Shown: piece after piece, positions 22,131-28,067 of the stretch
Position numbering within the stretch: the first letter of the stretch is position 1
Layout: every line of letters begins with the position of its first letter
Assembly (NCBI GenBank): GCA_002774085.1
Contig: PEZH01000010.1
Location: 1-28,067, forward strand
DNA length: 28,067 nt
From: Candidatus Shapirobacteria bacterium CG09_land_8_20_14_0_10_38_17
GTDB taxonomy: Bacteria; Patescibacteriota; Microgenomatia; 0-14-0-10-38-17
Direction of reading: 5' to 3'
Position numbers and translations under genes: made by a program
Notes under the pieces: model-generated
Database searches by the model: none
Told to the model about the DNA's origin: nothing
The model's input: the letters and a program-made list of their open reading frames with translations, nothing else

Positions 22131-23432
22131 GTGTTTGCTAAAAGAAAATTCTTCTTTTTGCTTATTGCGGCTGTTTTCTTGCTTTCGCCGAAGGATGTTT
22201 TAGCTGCTAATTTTGGCGATGTGGTGATTAATGAGGTTTATTATGATGTTTGTAGTAAAGGTGATTGCGGAGGAGATAGAGGCGAGGAGGGGAAAAATGA
22301 GTGGGTAGAAATTTATAATTGTGGTAAAGAAGATATTAATTTGAAAGGATGGAAAATAAAAGACACTACTGATAATGAGCGGATAATAATTGAGAGCGAT
22401 TTATTTTTGTGCCCAGGGAAGTTTGCTTTAATTACTAACAATGTTTCTACTTGGAACTTTTGGGATATTCCCGGCAATGTTTTAAAAATTTCTTTAGGAG
22501 AAAATATTGGTGGAGGTTTAAATAATGAGGGGGATAAGGTAATATTAGTTCCCCCTAATAATTTTTCTGTTGAGTCTATTGAAATTGAATATGGTAAAGA
22601 GTCTCTTCCTCATGCTAAAGAAGGACATTCTTTAGAAAGGATCCCAGCGGTAACAGGCGATTTGATTGAGCAGGAAGATCCTACGCCGGGAAGAGGGATT
22701 TTTACGCTAACGCCGACGGCAACAATGTCGCCATCGCCTACGCAATTAACCCCCAGCCCCACGCTAATAACAACTCTTACGACGACTCCCGTCCTATCCC
22801 TCACATTAACTCCTACCCCCACGCCGGCTAAAGCTATCTATCAAATAAATGAAGTGAAAAATGAAGACGGCGATATTCTTTCTGCTGTTAAAATTTATAT
22901 TGATGATCAGTATATCCACCATTATGCGCCGGAAATTTTAGAATTTTGTGACGGATGTTATTGTGATGATGATAAGGAAGTAAAATGCGGTTTTGGCGAC
23001 CATACGATAAGGCTGGAAAAAAACAATTATCAGGATTGGGAAGAAGCGAAAAAAATCGGCGCTGGTGATAATCATAAGGCTGATCCAATAATGGATTTAT
23101 TATCACTAACTGCTATCCCAACCTCTAAGATAACGCCAACTTCAACAGCAACGCTAAATTCTTTAACCCTATCGCCGACCTTGACGGCTCCTCTTATTTT
23201 GCCAATGCCGTCTTTTTTTCTTCAAGTTCACTCTTTAGTGCCAAAAAATCAAGATTCGATTTCGTCGGCCTCAACTCAACCCGAAGTTTTAGGAGAACAA
23301 TCTGAGCGAAAGGGGACTTTGCCTTCATTATTATTTTGGAGCGGTGGCATTTTTTATATTGCCTTTCCGATTTATTGGCTAAGAAGGCGGTGGTATAATG
23401 ATTTTAATGAAAAAGACTTTGTTTTGGATTAA
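22131..23432 (+). CDS. Surface protein with lamin-tail domain and Thr/Pro-rich linker
   Basis: 433 aa from GTG 22131, chosen because AAGGGG lies 7 nt upstream and a clean signal peptide follows (KRKFFFLLIAAVFLLSPKDVLA). Residues about 26-135 are a lamin-tail domain (VVINEVYYD, EWVEIYNCG, INLKGWKIKD), a beta-sandwich used extracellularly in bacteria. A Thr/Pro/Ser linker (about 180-230) leads to a second small domain (YQINEVKNEDGDILSAVKIY) with a Cys pattern CDGCYCDDD; this may be a PEGA or carboxypeptidase-regulatory-like fold. A second Thr-rich linker precedes a C-terminal membrane helix and an RRRW stop-transfer. Probably anchored outside the cell; ligand unknown. The VanZ-like gene overlaps its end. 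Confidence 0.85.
   Translation: MFAKRKFFFLLIAAVFLLSPKDVLAANFGDVVINEVYYDVCSKGDCGGDRGEEGKNEWVEIYNCGKEDINLKGWKIKDTTDNERIIIESDLFLCPGKFALITNNVSTWNFWDIPGNVLKISLGENIGGGLNNEGDKVILVPPNNFSVESIEIEYGKESLPHAKEGHSLERIPAVTGDLIEQEDPTPGRGIFTLTPTATMSPSPTQLTPSPTLITTLTTTPVLSLTLTPTPTPAKAIYQINEVKNEDGDILSAVKIYIDDQYIHHYAPEILEFCDGCYCDDDKEVKCGFGDHTIRLEKNNYQDWEEAKKIGAGDNHKADPIMDLLSLTAIPTSKITPTSTATLNSLTLSPTLTAPLILPMPSFFLQVHSLVPKNQDSISSASTQPEVLGEQSERKGTLPSLLFWSGGIFYIAFPIYWLRRRWYNDFNEKDFVLD
23391..23399 (+). promoter_or_regulatory. Extended -10 promoter inside the end of the lamin-tail gene
   Basis: TGG-TATAAT, 7 nt before ATG 23407 of the VanZ-like gene. It overlaps coding sequence for the last RRWYND residues of the upstream gene. 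It could give VanZ-galE a separate leaderless transcript. Confidence 0.55.
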
Positions 23433-23826
23433 CTATTGGTTTCCGCCCATTTTTTTAATGGCCCTTATTTTTTATTTATCTTCCTGCCCTTCCTTTGCGA
23501 TGGTCAAGAACTATTGGCTTAATTTCTTGGTTTTTAAAACCCTTCATTTTTGCGAATATGCTCTTTTGTTTATCTTGTGGTTTAGAGCTTTGAATAGTGG
23601 GGAGAAGAAAAATAGAGGCAACCAGCTTTGGGGAGCATTTGTTTTAAGTTTCTTTTGGGCGGTGATCGATGAAATTCATCAACTTTTTGTTCCCACCAGA
23701 GGGGGTAAAATCCGTGATGTTTTAATTGACACAATGGGGATATTTTTTGCCTTTTATTTAATAAAAAGAATTTTACCTAAGGCACCCGATAAATTGGTGA
23801 AATTAGTGAATAAATTGGGGATATGA
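23407..23826 (+). CDS. VanZ-like integral membrane protein
   Basis: 139 aa from ATG 23407 (an in-frame start at 23398 would overlap the promoter). About four membrane helices (starting WINYWFPPIFLMALIFYLSS). The VanZ hallmark DEIHQLFVPTRGGKIRDVLI lies near residues 91-110. VanZ gives low-level teicoplanin resistance in enterococci; most relatives have no proven function. Overlaps the upstream gene by 26 bp and galE by ATGA, so translation is probably coupled. Its neighbours suggest an envelope role. Confidence 0.88.
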   Translation: MKKTLFWINYWFPPIFLMALIFYLSSCPSFAMVKNYWLNFLVFKTLHFCEYALLFILWFRALNSGEKKNRGNQLWGAFVLSFFWAVIDEIHQLFVPTRGGKIRDVLIDTMGIFFAFYLIKRILPKAPDKLVKLVNKLGI

Positions 23827-24839
23827 GAGAAAAGAAAATTTTAGTTACCGGCGGCGCCGGTTATATCGGCAGTCATATGGTTAAAGCTCTTTTAGAGCAG
23901 GAATATAAGGTGGTGATTTTTGATAATTTATTTCGGGGCTATCAAGAAGTAGTTGATGTTCTTCAAAAAAAGTTTGGCACTAAAAATTTAAGTTTTTATC
24001 AGGGAGATTTGCGAAATTACGCCGATATTTCTCAAGTTTTTAAAAAAGAGCAAATTTACGGGGTAATGCATTTCGCCGCTCTTTGTTTGGTTTCCGAGTC
24101 AATGGAAGAGCCGGAAAAATATTTTGAGAATAATGTTTTAGGCACCTTAAATTTGTTAAGGGCGATGGCGCAATTTAGCGTCGGTAAATTAATTTTTTCT
24201 TCTACCTGCGCTGTTTATGGAGAAAGTCAATATTTGCCGGTTGACGAGAAGCATCCTCTCAATCCTGCCAATCCCTATGGTGAATCAAAATTAATGGCGG
24301 AGCGGGAAATTTATTGGTTTGGGCAATTAAAAGATTTGAAGTATGTAATTTTACGTTATTTTAATGTTACCGGCGCGTCTTCTGGTGGTTTAATTGGTGA
24401 TAGTAAAAAGCCTTCTCAATTATTGGTGCAAAATGCGGTGCGGGGAGCATTAAATATAGAACCGTTTCGGTTAACTTGTCCTCGGGTGGATACTGCCGAT
24501 GGCACTCCAATTCGTGATTATCTTAATGTAGAAGATTTAGCCGATGCTCATTTAAAGGCTTTGAATTATTTAATTAAAGGTGGTAAAAGTGATATTTTTA
24601 ATTTGGGCACCGGTCAAGGCAATTCGGTTTTGGAGATAGTTAGTTCTGTCCAAAAGATGATCGAAGTAAAATTTCCTGTGAGTAGGGGTAAAGCTCGTCG
24701 AGGAGAATATGCAGAAATCTATGCCAATATTGGTAAAGCTAAAAAAGCGCTTAAATGGAAGCCTGAGAAAACAATAAGCGATAGTATTTTGAGTTTAGTC
24801 AAATGGTATAAAAATAAGCCTGATGGTTGGTCGTATTAA
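23823..24839 (+). CDS. galE: UDP-glucose 4-epimerase (GalE-type)
   Basis: 338 aa. Interconverts UDP-glucose and UDP-galactose (or the N-acetyl forms), supplying sugars for surface glycans. Extended SDR fold: NAD-binding TGGAGYIGSH (9-18), catalytic YxxxK with Y152 and K156 in NPYGESKLMAE, Ser in SSTCAVYGE, and the C-terminal RRGEYAEIYAN substrate region. The length matches the family. Start overlaps the VanZ stop (ATGA). Other sugar-nucleotide SDR enzymes are possible, but RVDTADGTPIRDYLNVEDLA strongly fits GalE. Confidence 0.94.
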   Translation: MREKKILVTGGAGYIGSHMVKALLEQEYKVVIFDNLFRGYQEVVDVLQKKFGTKNLSFYQGDLRNYADISQVFKKEQIYGVMHFAALCLVSESMEEPEKYFENNVLGTLNLLRAMAQFSVGKLIFSSTCAVYGESQYLPVDEKHPLNPANPYGESKLMAEREIYWFGQLKDLKYVILRYFNVTGASSGGLIGDSKKPSQLLVQNAVRGALNIEPFRLTCPRVDTADGTPIRDYLNVEDLADAHLKALNYLIKGGKSDIFNLGTGQGNSVLEIVSSVQKMIEVKFPVSRGKARRGEYAEIYANIGKAKKALKWKPEKTISDSILSLVKWYKNKPDGWSY

Positions 24840-24848
24840 GATATGTAT

Positions 24849-24892
24849 AGTGTATGGGGTTATTATGTTCACTTCGTTCACACCAACCCCAT
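24849..24892. repeat. Hairpin with ATGGGGTT/AACCCCAT arms after galE
   Basis: ATGGGGTT near 24854 pairs with AACCCCAT near 24885. The loop holds GTTCACTTCGTTCAC, whose reverse complement also occurs near 13814. No T-run follows, so it is not a standard terminator. Confidence 0.5.
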
Positions 24893-24993
24893 GAGTATAT
24901 GAAAAGAAAGATTTAATTTCTTAATTTCCGTGAGCGTAGCGAACAAATTTCCTAATTTCAACTAATGAAACGAGCGAATTTCTTTTAATTTCT

Positions 24994-25026
24994 ACGAGCC
25001 TCGCACCAGAACGGTGCAGGGCTCGT
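24994..25026. repeat. Strong two-part hairpin in the galE-surface gene gap
   Basis: ACGAGCC/GGCTCGT (7 bp) encloses GCACC-AGAAC-GGTGC (5 bp). It is GC-rich in an AT-rich setting. Small related words (GTGAGCGTAGCGAAC, GAAACGAGCGAAT) lie just upstream. Function unknown. Confidence 0.65.
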
Positions 25027-25093
25027 TGTTTCGGTTAATTCTTACCCGTCTAGACGACGAGGCTGATAATCTCTAATATCTGTTTTGATATTT

Positions 25094-25158
25094 GTCCGCC
25101 GGCTGGCGGATCCCCAGCTAGCCTCGCCGATGAGGCGGGCCAGCCTCATCGGCGAGGC
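25094..25158. repeat. GC-rich palindromes: TCCGCC unit plus perfect 16-bp stem
   Basis: TCCGCCGGCTGGCGGA (25095-25110) is followed by GCCTCGCCGATGAGGC (25121-25136), whose exact reverse complement lies at 25143-25158 across a 6-nt loop. The second unit resembles the CCTCGCC/GGCGGG part of family A copies 1 and 4. The 535 bp between galE and the next gene contain no ORF of note, only these repeats, a partial family B unit and a promoter. Confidence 0.85.
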
Positions 25159-25200
25159 GGGAATGACAAGTTAGCAGCAATATAGCAATGTAATTTACCT

Positions 25201-25231
25201 TGTCATCCTGAGAGTACTCTGAAAGATCCTC
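25201..25231. repeat. Partial family B repeat
   Basis: TGTCATCCTGAGAGTACTCTGAAAGATCC keeps the end and first hairpin words of family B but lacks the second half. It looks like a decayed copy. Confidence 0.55.
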
Positions 25232-25274
25232 CTTAAAAGCGAAGCCTTTATTTTAATGTAGTAGTCACTTCAAT

Positions 25275-25369
25275 AGAGTGTAGTAATAATTATTTTAACT
25301 GTGAAATATATTAGAAAATCTATTTTTTTAATTCTTCTTGACAATTAATTACTTAGTATTCTACACTCT
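25275..25369. promoter_or_regulatory. Separated 9-bp inverted repeat spanning the promoter of the surface operon
   Basis: AGAGTGTAG (25275-25283) and CTACACTCT (25361-25369) are exact inverted copies 77 bp apart. The right arm covers the -10 TACACT. A protein bridging both arms could repress by looping; chance is possible for a 9-bp match in a short AT-rich region. Confidence 0.4.
25338..25367 (+). promoter_or_regulatory. Promoter of the Ig/FnIII-like surface gene
   Basis: TTGACA (25338-25343), an 18-bp spacer and TACACT (25362-25367), 7 nt before ATG 25375. This predicts a leaderless mRNA and supports 25375 as the true start, upstream of the inserted family A copy. Confidence 0.65.
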
Positions 25370-25374
25370 TTGTT

Positions 25375-27042
25375 ATGAAAGGGTGGAAACTGATTGTTTT
25401 GGTTTCGATAACAGTAGTCTTTTTTTTATTCCAAGAAAGCGATCCGCCAGCTGGCGGACCAACCCTGGTTGGAGATGAAGCGATATCAATGAACGCGCGA
25501 AGCGCGACACAAAGCGGAACACAAAACCCCGACCGTAAGGTCATGGGTTTTTTATTTCCTTCTTTTATTTTAGCCCAAGATAAGGCGCAACTTAATGTTG
25601 TTTCTGTCATAGATAGAACTTTTTATGGTAATCAATGTAATCAATCGGAATGGATGTGGTTGTGCCAGGTTAACAATGCCAAAGTAGCTGCTTTAGGCGA
25701 AAAAGACGGTTGGGAATTTTTTTCTGACGATCTTTTTGATTCTGGCCAAAATCAGTGGATAGAGTTAATTTTTTTACCTTACGAGGGAGAGGTTGATGCA
25801 TCAGACCTTTCTTTATTCTTAAGGATGGTCGGGGGTAATATTGGTTTGGGCCATTTAGAGGTTTTGGTGGGAGAAAATTGGGAAAGGGTTTTGGGCAAAG
25901 AGGGCAGTGATTGGCATATTTTTGGGGGTGATTCCTCCTGGAATGAACAGATTGATTTGCTGGCTGTTTTAGGAGACAAAATAACGGAAGAGATAAAAAA
26001 AGGTTTAAAACTACGTATTCAGGCAGTTCCTTTTTATGCAATAAATGATAAAATTTTATTAGCGATTGATCAGTTAGTATTATCAGTTGGCTATTCGGAT
26101 AAGGTAGAAGTTACTCCCACCTTGGTTTCAGCAACCTTGACACCTACCTTAGTATTAACTTCCGTCCCTACTCCTACGCCCACCATTACGCCTACACCTA
26201 CCCCTACGCCTACCCCAACGCCCACCCCGTCCGATCAAGAAAAACCTAAAATTTCCTGGTTAAATCCAACCGAAAATGAGGTGGTTTTTGGTAAAGTGGC
26301 CTTAAAAGTTGATATTAGTGATAATTTAAACGATATTGATGAAGAAATTTATCCTCAATTTTTTTATCGTCCTTTTGGCCAGGGGTATTGGCAGGTGATT
26401 GATAATAAAATTTGGCAAACTCAAAATATTCCTCTGGGTGATTATCAATTACGATCAAGGGTTTGTGACCGGGCGGGTAATGAGAAATTAGAGGAAATTA
26501 ATATTGGTGTAGGGGCGGTAATCTTTAATGTGTTTCTTAATGAGAGATTATTGTCTTGGAGTACCGACCGGCCAACTATCGGTCGGATTATTTATGATCG
26601 TCTTTCTCATCAAAATGTTAACCCTAATTATCCTAATTTCAGTTATGCCTGGTCTAGTGGTGAAGTAGATAATGAAAAAATAACCAGTCATCAGTTTGCT
26701 ATTCCTCCTTTGCCGTCGGGAAAATATTTTTATCGTATTTTAGCCTTTGGTTCGCCCGTGTCTTACACTCCTGAATATTCTTTTGAGACCGATAATCTTT
26801 TATCTTTTGCCAATGATGAAGATAGGGAAGATGAATCTTCAATTTTGGGATTGGTGGTTAGCGTCACTCCAGCGGTTGAAGTTGAGGATGTAAAGGTAGA
26901 AGAAAAAACTAAAGAGCGCTTTGGCTTAGATAAAAGGCGACTTTTAGTTTTAGTAGCAGTTGGCCTTCTCTCCAGTTTGGGGATTTTCTATTTGACAAAA
27001 AATAAGAAAAAGACTTTAATGAGAAGCAATGAGAAACGGTAG
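25375..27042 (+). CDS. Wall/membrane-anchored Thr/Pro-rich surface protein with in-frame repeat insertion
   Basis: 555 aa. Residues 1-19 are the start of a signal peptide (MKGWKLIVLVSITVVFFLF). About 42 residues encoded by a family A repeat follow (ESDPPAGGP through NPDRKVMGFLF), then PSFILAQ, the expected end of the signal peptide. The ectodomain has a beta-rich first part (about 65-240), a (TP)n linker (about 245-285), then an Ig-like and an FnIII-like domain (starting KPKISWLNPTENEVVFGKVA). A C-terminal helix (LLVLVAVGLLSSLGIFYL) and a basic tail anchor it. The insertion splits the signal peptide, so export may be weak or use an altered signal. The next gene overlaps by 14 bp. No specific ligand can be assigned. 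Confidence 0.83.
   Translation: MKGWKLIVLVSITVVFFLFQESDPPAGGPTLVGDEAISMNARSATQSGTQNPDRKVMGFLFPSFILAQDKAQLNVVSVIDRTFYGNQCNQSEWMWLCQVNNAKVAALGEKDGWEFFSDDLFDSGQNQWIELIFLPYEGEVDASDLSLFLRMVGGNIGLGHLEVLVGENWERVLGKEGSDWHIFGGDSSWNEQIDLLAVLGDKITEEIKKGLKLRIQAVPFYAINDKILLAIDQLVLSVGYSDKVEVTPTLVSATLTPTLVLTSVPTPTPTITPTPTPTPTPTPTPSDQEKPKISWLNPTENEVVFGKVALKVDISDNLNDIDEEIYPQFFYRPFGQGYWQVIDNKIWQTQNIPLGDYQLRSRVCDRAGNEKLEEINIGVGAVIFNVFLNERLLSWSTDRPTIGRIIYDRLSHQNVNPNYPNFSYAWSSGEVDNEKITSHQFAIPPLPSGKYFYRILAFGSPVSYTPEYSFETDNLLSFANDEDREDESSILGLVVSVTPAVEVEDVKVEEKTKERFGLDKRRLLVLVAVGLLSSLGIFYLTKNKKKTLMRSNEKR
25425..25556 (+). repeat. Family A structured repeat, copy 3, inside a signal peptide
   Basis: Starts TTTATTCCAAGAAAGCG, then the palindrome TCCGCCAGCTGGCGGA (25443-25458), CCAACC/GGTTGG, GCGATATCAATGAA, CGCGC-GAA-GCGCG and a T-run hairpin. 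The TTTATT at the left edge (25425) recurs as TTTATTT at 25551, exactly 126 bp later, like a target duplication. The element is open in the reading frame of the gene. Confidence 0.88.
25523..25553 (+). terminator. Terminator-like hairpin within a coding region (copy 3)
   Basis: AAAACCC pairs with GGGTTTT and GACC with GGTC around a GTAA loop, with a mismatch between the two stems; a T-run follows. If active, it would cut the surface gene transcript about 180 nt after its start. Confidence 0.45.
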
Positions 27043-27901
27043 AGGAATTTGGTCTTTTTTTATTCCTGACCAGGATAATAATTATCGCGCTCGTTTTCTT
27101 CATCTTCCTGTTTTGTCGGCCTTTATTTTTTTCTTTCTTTTGGCCCAGACTTCAATTTCTCTTTTTGCCCTGTCAAGGCCGGCTGTTTTAGGTTATTCTT
27201 CTCAAATTACTCCGGAGGAAATTGTTGAATTGACCAATTTCGAGCGGGGGAAATATGGTTTATCACCCCTTTTACTAAATGCGTCTTTAAATGAAGCGGC
27301 GCGGCGGAAGGCGGCCGATATGTTTGCTTTTAGTTATTGGGCTCACAAATCTCCTTCTGGCCGAGATCCTTGGGATTTTTTTAGAGAGGTGGGATATGAT
27401 TATATTTATGCTGGTGAAAATCTTGCCCGTGATTTTTCTACTCCTGAAGCGGTGGTAGCGGCTTGGATGATGTCTTCTTCTCACAAAGATAACATTGTTA
27501 ATAACCAGTATCAGGAAATTGGTGTCGCGGTGGTTAATGGTACTCTTGAAGGAGTAGAAACAACATTGGTAGTTCAATTATTGGGAACGCCGGTTAATTC
27601 TCTGTCTGGGGTAAAAGAGTCTGGGGTAAAAGAAGAAATACCGGTTGTCTCTTCAGTTAGTGAAAAAGAGGTGCTTTTGCCTGCCCAAAGTCCTTCTTCA
27701 AAATCATTAAGTCCTCTTTTAATTACTAAACAGGTGGCGATTTTCATTTTGGGGGTTTTGTTGGGAGCGTTGTTGGTTGATAAAATAATTGTGGAGAGGA
27801 AGAAGGTGGCGCGGCTTTGCGGCGACAATTTAGCTCACATAAGTTTTTTAATAGCAATTTTAGTGACAATATTATTAGCAAGGTCGGGGATGATAATCTA
27901 A
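27029..27901 (+). CDS. CAP-domain (SCP/PR-1-like) membrane protein
   Basis: 290 aa. A basic N-terminus precedes a membrane helix or uncleaved signal (FLHLPVLSAFIFFFLLAQTS). The CAP domain (about 65-190) shows the family blocks: EIVELTNFERGKYGLSPLLL, MFAFSYWAHKSPSGRDPWDF, AGENLARDF, WMMSSSHKDNIVN and YQEIGVAVVNG. The histidines (in SYWAHKS and SSSHKDN) and Glu of the CAP cavity are present. CAP proteins act outside the cell as adhesins or possible proteases. A Ser-rich linker precedes two C-terminal helices (starting VAIFILGVLLGALLV). Starts inside the end of the preceding surface gene (14-bp overlap), so they are translationally coupled and may act together. Confidence 0.9.
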   Translation: MRNGRGIWSFFIPDQDNNYRARFLHLPVLSAFIFFFLLAQTSISLFALSRPAVLGYSSQITPEEIVELTNFERGKYGLSPLLLNASLNEAARRKAADMFAFSYWAHKSPSGRDPWDFFREVGYDYIYAGENLARDFSTPEAVVAAWMMSSSHKDNIVNNQYQEIGVAVVNGTLEGVETTLVVQLLGTPVNSLSGVKESGVKEEIPVVSSVSEKEVLLPAQSPSSKSLSPLLITKQVAIFILGVLLGALLVDKIIVERKKVARLCGDNLAHISFLIAILVTILLARSGMII

Positions 27902-27907
27902 TAATAA

Positions 27908-28067
27908 TTTATTCCCAGAAAGCGATCCGCCAGCTGGCGGACCAGCCTCGCCGGCTAGGCGGGCCAACCGTCAGGCTGGAGATGAAGCGATATCAATAAA
28001 CGCGCGAAGCGCGACACAAAGCGGAGCACAAAAACCCGACCGTCAGGTCGTGAGTTTTTTATTTCAA
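27908..28067 (+). repeat. Family A structured repeat, copy 4 (right end of window)
   Basis: Starts TTTATTCCCAGAAAGCG. Carries both palindromes, TCCGCCAGCTGGCGGA (27926-27941) and CCTCGCCGGCTAGGCGGG (27946-27963), the latter also found at position 1 in copy 1. The CCAACC/GGCTGG stem has one mismatch. The core and CGCGC-GAA-GCGCG hairpin are intact. It ends in a T-run hairpin at the window edge. Confidence 0.88.
28030..28060 (+). terminator. Terminator-like hairpin after the CAP gene (copy 4)
   Basis: CGACC-GTCA-GGTCG followed by six T with imperfect outer pairing. It could end transcription of the surface operon, since no other terminator lies between the CAP stop at 27901 and here. Confidence 0.5.

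Noticed and set aside
25353..25610. 85-aa minus-strand ORF across the family A insertion
   Set aside because: Antisense reading of the repeat and signal-peptide region, with no independent support.
1..28067. Window being a circular molecule, since both ends carry family A
   Set aside because: The end copies share the CCTCGCC palindrome but then differ in loop and core bases, so they are separate copies and not an overlap. A contig break at repeats is a simpler reason.

Overview
The window reads as a piece of a small, AT-rich bacterial genome of the Candidate Phyla Radiation (Patescibacteria), most likely the Microgenomates side. That placement is inference, drawn from compact housekeeping genes, small HD-domain and four-helix-bundle proteins, Thr/Pro-rich wall proteins with lamin-tail and CAP domains, few Shine-Dalgarno sites, and many short palindromic repeats, some inside genes. 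No rRNA, CRISPR array or transposase gene was seen. An SPF-type release factor 2 is present and TGA ends at least one gene, so TGA is a stop codon here.

Layout. 1-3482: a YtxH-like protein and Lon protease, each preceded by a copy of a structured repeat (family A), then a minus-strand tRNA-Glu(CTC) with a small ORF starting 2 nt after it. 3483-9047: greA (behind a consensus promoter), lysS, an HD hydrolase, a four-helix-bundle protein, serS and a second HD protein. 9052-10497 (minus): an MtaB/MiaB-type tRNA methylthiotransferase. 10834-15633: secA and an ABC half-exporter, separated by a ten-unit 9-bp tandem repeat and a long leader. 15681-20891: a small membrane protein, prfB, another small membrane protein, ftsE, ftsX, and a secreted coiled-coil protein with a C39-like cysteine peptidase domain, which together resemble a division-linked FtsEX/hydrolase module. 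20921-21418 (minus): an unknown protein. 21597-24839: a TrpR/YerC-like repressor flanked by matching inverted repeats, then a lamin-tail surface protein, a VanZ-like membrane protein and GalE. 25375-27901: two overlapping genes for wall or membrane-anchored proteins, an Ig/FnIII-like Thr/Pro-rich protein and a CAP-domain protein. A fourth family A copy closes the window.

The most notable signal is family A: four same-orientation copies of a roughly 120-160 bp element with two conserved hairpins and a terminator-like 3' end. One copy sits in frame inside a signal peptide. Removing exactly 126 bp (42 codons) restores a textbook signal peptide. A second theme is promoter placement: several genes have TATAAT exactly 6-7 nt before the ATG, which predicts leaderless mRNAs. 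A third is a candidate autoregulatory operator set around the TrpR-like gene.
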